In this document: positions 57,862 to 64,000 of the stretch, piece after piece
Layout: each line of letters starts with the position of its first letter
Position numbering within the stretch: position 1 is the stretch's first letter
Origin: an uncultured Bacteroidales bacterium
GTDB taxonomy: Bacteria; Bacteroidota; Bacteroidia; Bacteroidales; Muribaculaceae
DNA: 64,000 bases
NCBI GenBank assembly: GCA_900544535.1
Contig: UQVH01000016.1
Location: forward strand, 9,432 to 73,431
Direction of reading: 5' to 3'
The notes under the pieces: model-generated
Told to the model about the DNA's origin: nothing
Seen by the model: only the letters and a program-made list of their open reading frames with translations
The model's database searches: none
Program-made: the position numbers and the translations under genes

Positions 57862-59007
57862 ATGAAATCAATAGAAATTGTTAACTTTAAAAATTTCCGA
57901 CATCTGAATATAGACAATCTTGGATCAGTAAACCTCATTGTCGGGAAGAATAATGCAGGTAAATCAACATTGCTTGAGGCAATTTCTGTTTTAGCCTCAG
58001 GCGCGAATCTCGGATGGATTAGGAATCTGTTTGAAATAAGGGGCTTAAATGCCAAAATTTCAAGTAGCGTAGAACAGCCTGAATTGTTTGAACTTGAAAA
58101 TTTTTGTTCTTTATACCATAATCGAGATTACGATAAATTCAAGAATGTACCCATCCGAATTGAATCTACGGATGATTCTGCGGATGGAGTGATGTCTAAT
58201 ACAATTGAAATTAGACTGGTAGATTTAATACAGGTTGTTGAAACCGACGAAAACGGTTCTGAAATACGTCGCAAAATACTGAGCGATAGTGTATCGGACA
58301 CTTTCACCATAATTGATGGCGAGCAAAGCCTTGGTCTGCAGATTTCATTCAACGGTAATAAGATCATACATTCTTTAGGTAACGGCCTGATGCGCAGAAG
58401 CTATATCGTTGAGCGGAATATTCCGTTTGAATATGTCAGAACGGCAGAGTTCACCGGAGATAAAAATCCTTCATTATTTGATAAAGTCGCCCTTTCTCCA
58501 TTGGAACCGGTGCTTATAGAGGCATTGCGAATCATAGATCCGCATATTACGGCACTCAATTTTTTAAATGATGAAAGTCGTCCGCGAATGAGTTTTCAGC
58601 GTGAAGCGGACAATCGTGTGCCATTTGTCATTTTGGATAATTCACAGAAGAAATATCGGCTTAGCACGATGGGTGATGGTATAAATCGTATATTGACCAT
58701 CATTCTGTCAATGGTCAACTGCCGGAATGGTATTCTGCTGGTCGATGAATTTGAAAACGGGCTGCATTATTCCGTGCAGACAGCGTTGTGGGAATTGATT
58801 TGTAGTCTGGCCAAGGATTTAAATATTCAGGTCTTTGCCACTACTCATAGCCAAGACTGCATCAAAAGTTTCTTAAAGGCTACCCGTGACAACAGTGATT
58901 CGCGGCTTATACGTATAGAAAAGCGTGATGCCGGAGAAGTAGCTGTAATCTACGATGAAACTGATGAATTGGAATATATCTTTAATAATGATGTAGAAAC
59001 ACGGTAA
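57862..59007 (+). CDS. OLD-like ABC-type AAA ATPase
   Basis: 381 residues, cytoplasmic. Begins with FKNFRHLNIDNLGSVNLIVG, then Walker A GKNNAGKST (28-36). A signature-like segment LSTMGDGINRI (267-277), Walker B ILLVDE (291-296) with ENGLH after it, and the H-loop TTHSQDC (His329) complete the ABC/RecF-like ATPase. The middle (about 60-250) is family-specific. The TOPRIM that is fused in OLD nucleases is absent here; the next gene supplies one 5 bp downstream. ATPases of this group act in phage defence or DNA repair. The sequence is AT-rich relative to flanking genes, suggesting transfer. Confidence 0.85.
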   Translation: MKSIEIVNFKNFRHLNIDNLGSVNLIVGKNNAGKSTLLEAISVLASGANLGWIRNLFEIRGLNAKISSSVEQPELFELENFCSLYHNRDYDKFKNVPIRIESTDDSADGVMSNTIEIRLVDLIQVVETDENGSEIRRKILSDSVSDTFTIIDGEQSLGLQISFNGNKIIHSLGNGLMRRSYIVERNIPFEYVRTAEFTGDKNPSLFDKVALSPLEPVLIEALRIIDPHITALNFLNDESRPRMSFQREADNRVPFVILDNSQKKYRLSTMGDGINRILTIILSMVNCRNGILLVDEFENGLHYSVQTALWELICSLAKDLNIQVFATTHSQDCIKSFLKATRDNSDSRLIRIEKRDAGEVAVIYDETDELEYIFNNDVETR

Positions 59008-59012
59008 AAGCT

Positions 59013-59657
59013 ATGGAAGAAAGCTTATCAATGGTATTGGTAGAAGGTAAAAGTGAGAGTGCCGTATTGTCGGAATTATGCCGTCAGTGTGGAATTGAAA
59101 TGAAATTCTCCATTGAGCCTGCAAACAGTCTGAATGAATTGAAAAAGGCTCTGAAAACTCGATTGAAATCGACCAATACACTCAGAAAGCTTTGGGTGAT
59201 AATAGATGCGGATGTGAATTTTGACGGTGCATGGCAGTCAATAAAAGATATATTACTCCGCAGTGGGAAATATAAGTTTGATGAGAAACTTCCTCTGCCT
59301 GCTGAAGGATTTATTATAGAACCCGTTGATAAGGCCGATTTAACCGTCGGCGTGTGGATTATGCCGAATAATAGTGACGTGGGGATGTTGGAGGATTTTA
59401 TGATGAAGCTGATTCCTGATAACGATACCTTATTGCCTATTGCTGATAATATTGTAGAAAGTATTGATGCGAAACGGACTGAGCACGAAGGCGTTTTTAA
59501 GGCTGTGCATAAATCAAAAGCTAAAATCCACTCATGGTTAGCCTGGCATGATACTCCCGGAGAATCCTTGTCTGTCGCTGTGCAGAAACGATTGTTTGCA
59601 ACAGACAAGACGTTGTGTACACATTTTGTAAATTGGCTTAATATTATGAATCAATAA
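59013..59657 (+). CDS. DUF3226-like TOPRIM protein, partner of the ATPase
   Basis: 214 residues. TOPRIM-like motifs: Glu11 in MVLVEGKSESAVL and the DxD Asp65-Asp67 in WVIIDADVNFDGAW. These are the metal-binding positions of OLD/primase-type nucleases. The rest, with GFIIEPVDKADLTVGVWIMP and HSKAKIHSWLAWHDTPG-like helices, fits DUF3226. The gene starts 5 bp after the ATPase stop and shares its AT-rich composition. Together they resemble a split OLD nuclease or a relative of PARIS-type ATPase/TOPRIM defence pairs; no activity has been shown here. Confidence 0.75.
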   Translation: MEESLSMVLVEGKSESAVLSELCRQCGIEMKFSIEPANSLNELKKALKTRLKSTNTLRKLWVIIDADVNFDGAWQSIKDILLRSGKYKFDEKLPLPAEGFIIEPVDKADLTVGVWIMPNNSDVGMLEDFMMKLIPDNDTLLPIADNIVESIDAKRTEHEGVFKAVHKSKAKIHSWLAWHDTPGESLSVAVQKRLFATDKTLCTHFVNWLNIMNQ

Positions 59658-59752
59658 TACTGAATTGGATTATCATTGAGATCGGTCACACGGCGATTTT
59701 CTGTTCTGCGCTGGCGTATTTTGAACACTTTTTAAAATTTAGGGCGAAAAAT

Positions 59753-59783
59753 TTTGTCAGGTAAAAAAAACTTTCTACCTTTG
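59753..59783 (+). promoter_or_regulatory. Promoter of the tRNA gene
   Basis: TTTG (59753-59756), 19 bp, TACCTTTG (59776-59783), starting transcription about 25 bp before the tRNA. Confidence 0.7.
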
Positions 59784-59814
59784 TGCTCGCAAAAGCGTTG
59801 CAACAATATATTAT

Positions 59815-59888
59815 GGCGAGATAGCTCAGTTGGTTAGAGCGTCGGATTCATAACCCGGAGGTCCCGAGTTCAATTCTCGGTCTCGCTA
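59815..59888 (+). tRNA. tRNA-Met (CAT anticodon)
   Basis: 74 bases fold into a complete cloverleaf: acceptor GGCGAGA with TCTCGCT (the first pair G-T), D-arm GCTC/GAGC, anticodon loop TTCATAA, T-arm CCGAG/CTCGG around TTCAATT, discriminator A. CCA is not encoded. The anticodon stem TCGGA/CCCGG has an A-C mismatch at its base of the loop (31-39). The GG start and normal acceptor pairing point to elongator rather than initiator tRNA; a lysidine-modified Ile tRNA cannot be excluded. Confidence 0.93.
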
Positions 59889-59894
59889 CTGAAG

Positions 59895-59936
59895 ATCGGT
59901 CGAAACATCGCAAACGGATGTCTTCGACCGATTTTC
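59895..59936 (+). terminator. Terminator after tRNA-Met
   Basis: ATCGGTCGAA (59895-59904) pairs with TTCGACCGAT (59923-59932), with ACATC/GATGT inside and one bulge, followed by TTTCG. Confidence 0.8.
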
Positions 59937-60028
59937 GTTTACACATTATTAATTATATATGTCAGATCAGCAGTTGGCGTCGCGGTAGGCTGATGGAGTC
60001 ATGCCGGCGTCACCAGAGAGGTTGAGCG

Positions 60029-61477
60029 TCATTCGGCCCGCAGAGGCAGTGAGATGGTAAAGTTCAGCCCTCCGGAAGTCCGGTTGTCGACACGGATCGA
60101 GCCGTTGTGCAGGACCACAGCATTACGGACGATCGACAAGCCGAGTCCGGTGCCTCCCGATGCGCGTGAACGGCCTTTGTCGACGCGATAGAAGCGCTCG
60201 AAAAGGTGTCCGATATGTTCGGGGGGCACTCCGCAGCCGTTGTCAGAGACGGAGAGCGTCACCTTGTCGGGCTGCAATGCCACTATTTTTAATGAAATCA
60301 GAGAGCCGCCGCTGTAAGCGACCGCGTTTTCAATCAGATTGCGGAATACGGATTCAAGCAGATCGGGGTTGCCCGTCATCGGGAGCGGGGTGCCGATGGT
60401 GTTTTCAATCAGGATTCCTTTTGCATCGGCGCCCGGACGGGAGTCTTCGGCCACGGCGGCTATGATCTCGGTCAGATCGACGGGTCCCCGGATGATCACC
60501 TTTCCGCCGTCGTCCATGCGGGTGATGAGAGCTACGTCGGCCAGAAGGCGTTTGAGGCGACCGGCATTTGCAAGACAGCGTTCGAGAAACTCCCGGCGTT
60601 TGGGGGCGTCCATGTTTTCGTGGGCGAGGAGGGTCTCGATGCAGACCTGAATCGAGGCTACGGGAGTTTTCAGCTCATGGTTGATATTGTTGGTGAGCTG
60701 TTTTTTGATGCGTTCTTTTTCCTGCTGCTGGTGCATGGCCGAGGCGTGTTCGCGGTCGCGGTCGGAGATGGCCTGCTGCAAGCGTGCGTAGAGCCTGACG
60801 ATGTGGTTTGAGATGTCGCCGAGTTCGTCGTGGGGAAAGGGTTCCGTGTCCGTGATGCGTTCACCGCGCTCGGCACTTGCGGCGAACTTGCTGAGGCGGA
60901 TGATGTGCTCTCCTACGCGGCGTGTGGCAACGAAACCTGTCAGGCAGAAGATTACCGCCACGCTTCCCATGATCCACAGAAAGGTATAGTCGGCTTCAAG
61001 GATCTGATCGAGCGACAGCGTGTAGGGGACAGCCGTGCGGATGATCATCCCTTCAGGGGTGCGGGTAGCGGAATAGAAGTAGGTCGATCCGGTGCTTTCG
61101 CTGTGGCGACGGAGTGTGTATCCGGTGCCGTAACGCAGAGCCTCGGCGATTTCCTCGCGGTTGCGGTGGGTGGAGTGGGGAAGATGGTCGAGGGAGTTGT
61201 CGTAGACCACCAGGCCGTTGCTGTCGACTATGCTTACGCGGATCTCGCCGACCGGTTTCAGTTCGCCGATACGTATCTCGGAGGGCGATTTACCGTCGGC
61301 GAGTTCGCTGGAAATGTAATTGTTGATCAGCTGGAGCTGAGAATTTAGTTCCGCGGCCTTGAATTCCTTTTCTCTTTCATACTGGAATATGACGCAGCAG
61401 CCGACGAGCAGCAGCGAATAGATCAGCAGCCACAGATAGAGCCGTCCGGCATAGGAATGTCTAATCCATGAATCCAT
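60029..61477 (-). CDS. Sensor histidine kinase (OmpR-partner type)
   Basis: 482 residues from ATG 61477 (MDSWIRHSYAG); the frame extends further but would overlap the regulator gene deeply. TM1 about 12-32, periplasmic sensor about 35-155 (with VSIVDSNGLVVYDNSLD), TM2 about 160-182, HAMP, HisKA with the phospho-His in NNINHELKTPVASIQV, and HATPase with VFRNLIENAVAYSGG, SDNGCGVPPEHI, GGTGLGLSIV. It overlaps the upstream regulator gene by 17 bp. The layout (short periplasmic domain) resembles PhoR/RprX-type kinases of Bacteroides. Confidence 0.93.
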   Translation of the reverse strand: MDSWIRHSYAGRLYLWLLIYSLLLVGCCVIFQYEREKEFKAAELNSQLQLINNYISSELADGKSPSEIRIGELKPVGEIRVSIVDSNGLVVYDNSLDHLPHSTHRNREEIAEALRYGTGYTLRRHSESTGSTYFYSATRTPEGMIIRTAVPYTLSLDQILEADYTFLWIMGSVAVIFCLTGFVATRRVGEHIIRLSKFAASAERGERITDTEPFPHDELGDISNHIVRLYARLQQAISDRDREHASAMHQQQEKERIKKQLTNNINHELKTPVASIQVCIETLLAHENMDAPKRREFLERCLANAGRLKRLLADVALITRMDDGGKVIIRGPVDLTEIIAAVAEDSRPGADAKGILIENTIGTPLPMTGNPDLLESVFRNLIENAVAYSGGSLISLKIVALQPDKVTLSVSDNGCGVPPEHIGHLFERFYRVDKGRSRASGGTGLGLSIVRNAVVLHNGSIRVDNRTSGGLNFTISLPLRAE

Positions 61478-62153
61478 AGCCGTAGCCTGAGCGGGTTTTG
61501 ATGTGGGAGCCGTAGCGTCCGATTTTCTGGCGGATGCGGGTGATGTTGACATCGACAACCCGGTCGAGCACCACGACCTCGTCAGGCCAGATCTCTCTGA
61601 GCAGTTCCTCTCTGGAGAAAATGCGCCCGATGTTGCGCAGCAATTTGAGGAGGATCTCGAATTCCTTGCGCGGGAGGCGTACTTCTTCTCCGTCGACCAG
61701 ACAGAGCTTTCGCGAGGGGATGACGGTCAGTCCCTCGTAGGAGACCTTGTCCGGATCGTCAGGCCGGGATGGAGCGGGAGCGGCTACGGTGCGCCGGAGC
61801 ACAGCGCGGACTCTGGCCATGACGTTGCGGAGGGTGTAAGGCTTCACGATATAGTCGTCGGCGCCGAGTTCCAGACCGTCGACCATGTCGTCTTCCGCGT
61901 CTTTGGCTGTGCAGAAGATGATCGGAATCGAGGCCGTGGCCGGATTGGATTTGAGGATTTTCGCGAGCTGTGTACCGGATATGTCGCCCATCATGATGTC
62001 GAGAAGAATCAGGTCGCAGTCGCTTATGTCCATGCTCAGGACTTCCTCGGCGCTGTTGGCGGTGGCCACCTCATAGCCTTCAGCCTCGAAATTGAAACGC
62101 AGAGCCTCGCAGAGGGTCTCTTCGTCATCGACAATTAACAGTTTTCTGCTCAT
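61461..62153 (-). CDS. OmpR-family response regulator
   Basis: 230 residues. Receiver (1-118) with DDEETLCEAL, phospho-Asp in LILLDIMMGDISG, Thr in FCTAKDAEDD and Lys in YIVKPYTLRN; winged-helix DNA-binding domain (about 135-230) with RLPRKEFEILLKLLRNIG, FSREELLREIWPDEV and VNITRIRQKIG. It is first in the pair and its stop overlaps the kinase start. The target genes are unknown. Confidence 0.94.
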   Translation of the reverse strand: MSRKLLIVDDEETLCEALRFNFEAEGYEVATANSAEEVLSMDISDCDLILLDIMMGDISGTQLAKILKSNPATASIPIIFCTAKDAEDDMVDGLELGADDYIVKPYTLRNVMARVRAVLRRTVAAPAPSRPDDPDKVSYEGLTVIPSRKLCLVDGEEVRLPRKEFEILLKLLRNIGRIFSREELLREIWPDEVVVLDRVVDVNITRIRQKIGRYGSHIKTRSGYGYGFMD

Positions 62154-62332
62154 TGGGGAAAAGTGGAGGATGTTGCTTTTTGCGGACCAAAATTACGACT
62201 ATTGTGGCATCAATTATTCGCAATATCAAAAGTTTCACAAAAATTTAATACATTGTAATCCTTGTGGGCCAGGCGTTTTTTCCGTGTCAGGCGAATGATG
62301 TGTTTCGGGGCCGGTGTAAGGTCTGATCCGGC

Positions 62333-63787
62333 TCAGGATGCGGAGGTGTCGGGCTCGCCGTGTTCGAGAATCGCTTCAACGGAATTTATGGCGAGATATG
62401 TGGCTCCGGTGCCGTTGATCGCTCCGAGGATGGCTATACGGTCGGACGGATGGAGAAGACCTTGCCCGATGAAGTCGTGGAGAGCCTGGAGCGGATAGCG
62501 CTGCTGCTGGGTGTAGTCTTTGTAGTAATATGCCTTGATGCCGTATGAGATGCTGAGCCAGCGCATGGTGCGGCGGCGGTAGCATATGGCATAGACGGGG
62601 CAGGCGCCGCGGAATGATGCGATGAAGCGGGCGGTGCGGCCGTGGAATGCATTGGCGATGATGGCTTTGGTGCCTATCTCGCGTTCGGAGACGACAGCCT
62701 GACGTGCAAGGAAAGATGTGACATGCTCGTCGGCGAGCTGAGGGATGTTGTCGCTGGTGGTCGTGGCTGTCAGCGAGGCTTCGACATCCTGAGCCACGCG
62801 GGCCATGGTCGAAACGGCTTCAACAGGGTAGCGGCCGTTGGCGGTCTCGCCTGAAAGCATGAGACAGTCGGCACGCTGATATACGGCATTGGCTATGTCG
62901 CTGACTTCGGCACGGGTCGGGCGCGGTGAGGTGATCATCGAGTGGAGCATCTGGGTGGCCACGATGACTGGATGATGGGTGGCGATGCACTTTGCGATCA
63001 TCTCATGCTGGATCACTGGAATGCGTTCGGCCGCCACTTCGATGCCGAGGTCGCCTCTGGCGATCATTATGCCGTAGGAAGCCTCTAAGATCGACTCGAA
63101 ATTGTCGACACCCTGCTGGTTCTCGATTTTTGAGATGATTTTCATGTCGGAGCCCAGACGGTCGAGCTCGTTCTGGACAGTGCGTACGTCATCGGCGGTG
63201 CGGACAAAGGAGTGGGCCACGAAATCGACGCCGAGCGAGGCGGCCGTGGCCAATGTTGCCTTGTCGCGCTCGGTCAGGGCCGGCAGACGTATGTCGCTGC
63301 CGGGTATGTTGACGCTTTTGCGCGAGCCGAGGTTGCCGTCGTTCAGACAGCGGGCGCGGATGAGACCTGTGGAGGGTATGATGTCGAGAATGAGGAAGTC
63401 GAGTTCGCCGTCATCGATCAGAAAATGCATTCCTGTGCGGACATCTTTGGCTATGTCAGGATAATTTAGACAGATGCGACCGGATGTGGTCGGTTCGGAG
63501 GGATTGCCGCAGAATTCTACTTCCATTCCCTCGGTGAAAGCTATCTTGTCGTTGGGCTCAGCGTTTGTGGTCGTACGGATTTCCGGACCTTTAGTGTCGA
63601 TGATGATGCCTATTCGGGGCGATACGGCCCGGCAGTTCTCGACAATTTTCGTCATTCCTTCCGCGCCGAGATGGGCTGAATTCATGCGCACAACATTCAT
63701 GCCTGCTTCGAACAGGCTGCGTATAAACTCAACATCGCAACGGCGATCGGAAATGGTAGTGATTATTTTTGTGCTTTTTTTAAGCAT
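62333..63787 (-). CDS. pyk: Pyruvate kinase
   Basis: 484 residues. TIM-barrel A domain with MNSAHLGAEG, IIDTKGPEIRT, the substrate loop IISKIENQQGVDNFE with the catalytic Lys, and MIARGDLGIEVAAERIPVIQ; B domain inserted at about 85-160; C-terminal domain from about 340. It transfers phosphate from phosphoenolpyruvate to ADP, the last step of glycolysis. MNSAHL replaces the commoner MNFSHG in the N-terminal active-site strand. Confidence 0.95.
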   Translation of the reverse strand: MLKKSTKIITTISDRRCDVEFIRSLFEAGMNVVRMNSAHLGAEGMTKIVENCRAVSPRIGIIIDTKGPEIRTTTNAEPNDKIAFTEGMEVEFCGNPSEPTTSGRICLNYPDIAKDVRTGMHFLIDDGELDFLILDIIPSTGLIRARCLNDGNLGSRKSVNIPGSDIRLPALTERDKATLATAASLGVDFVAHSFVRTADDVRTVQNELDRLGSDMKIISKIENQQGVDNFESILEASYGIMIARGDLGIEVAAERIPVIQHEMIAKCIATHHPVIVATQMLHSMITSPRPTRAEVSDIANAVYQRADCLMLSGETANGRYPVEAVSTMARVAQDVEASLTATTTSDNIPQLADEHVTSFLARQAVVSEREIGTKAIIANAFHGRTARFIASFRGACPVYAICYRRRTMRWLSISYGIKAYYYKDYTQQQRYPLQALHDFIGQGLLHPSDRIAILGAINGTGATYLAINSVEAILEHGEPDTSAS

Positions 63788-64000
63788 GGGACAGATAACT
63801 TTCTACTTAATATGAGGCAAATATGTAATTTTACTGCAAAATTACGCAAAATCTGCCGGTTTCAGGCATACGGGCATGAAAAACTTGTGCCGGTTCCAAA
63901 CAATCCTATAACCGAGCTTGGGGAGCTTCCAATAGTGTATTATATATTATTACTGTCCGCTAAACCATAAATCAGTGAGTCCAACATCTTGAAAGGCAGA
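63788..64000. other. Region upstream of pyk, no gene seen
   Basis: A minus-strand -7-like box TAATTTTG at 63844-63837 could serve pyk (leader about 45 nt). Nothing else is recognised up to the window end. Confidence 0.4.

Noticed and set aside
59660..59888. Integration site of a genomic island at tRNA-Met
   Set aside because: The AT-rich pair lies 5' of the tRNA and no copy of the tRNA 3' end or integrase gene was seen.
1..64000. CRISPR arrays or complete insertion sequences
   Set aside because: No regularly spaced repeats with unique spacers and no transposase or integrase gene were seen on either strand.

Overview
The window looks like a chromosomal segment of a gut Bacteroidales bacterium, most likely of the Muribaculaceae type. 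The reasons are a SusC/SusD polysaccharide utilization locus, Bacteroidetes-type promoters (a -7 box TAnnTTTG, often about 20 bp after a TTG/TTTG), a type IX secretion C-terminal sorting domain, lipoproteins with acidic residues after the lipid cysteine, and a fairly GC-rich coding background broken by AT-rich accessory genes. The genus is an inference. No phage, insertion sequence, CRISPR array or rRNA was seen.

Layout. 1-9.7 kb: the end of an LptF/LptG permease gene, two exported proteins of unknown function, then a minus-strand housekeeping unit sppA-lpxK-punA-thiL, and an AAA/DUF4143 ATPase gene whose promoter is bracketed by two 19-bp palindromes. 9.7-33.0 kb: a large plus-strand glucomannan/beta-mannan locus: AraC regulator, GH5_2-like endoglucanase, SGNH acetylesterase, GH5_7 mannanase, SusC, SusD, two surface glycan-binding lipoproteins, a GH26 with an inserted domain, then (after a strong hairpin and a new promoter) GH94 phosphorylase, a second GH26, GH130 mannosylglucose phosphorylase, GPH-type transporter and cellobiose 2-epimerase. 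33.3-45.5 kb: U32 protein, DMT_6 membrane protein, 5'-nucleotidase, queE/queD, CCA-adding enzyme, M24 peptidase, META lipoprotein, a secreted CMD-cupin fusion and a LytS/LytR-type sensor pair. 45.7-54.5 kb: NamZ-like muramidase with a BadF-type kinase, 5-formyl-THF cyclo-ligase, a glycosyltransferase, S41 protease, dCMP deaminase, a T9SS-exported protein with a structured leader, and a Dus enzyme. 54.5-64 kb: esterase and GH2 genes, an AT-rich OLD-like ATPase plus TOPRIM pair, tRNA-Met, an OmpR-type two-component system and pyruvate kinase.

How the mannan locus should work (inference from family knowledge). Surface lipoproteins (SusD, two glycan-binding proteins and the first GH26, all with acidic residues after the lipid Cys) capture and cut acetylated glucomannan. 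SusC imports the oligosaccharides. Lipoproteins without the acidic signal (GH5_2, GH5_7, second GH26) and the exported esterase finish the breakdown in the periplasm. The GPH transporter takes up disaccharides. In the cytoplasm the epimerase turns mannobiose into mannosyl-glucose, GH130 phosphorolyses it to Man-1-P and glucose, and GH94 phosphorolyses cellobiose-type units to Glc-1-P. No alpha-galactosidase is present, which argues for linear glucomannan as the substrate.

Most unusual items: the ATPase/TOPRIM pair (candidate anti-phage or genome-maintenance system), the module shared between GH26 and its neighbouring glycan-binding protein, two paired-hairpin REPIN-like elements with TAGGG ends, a 200-bp MITE-like element upstream of queD, the double-palindrome operator at the DUF4143 ATPase gene, and a decayed gene directly behind queE.
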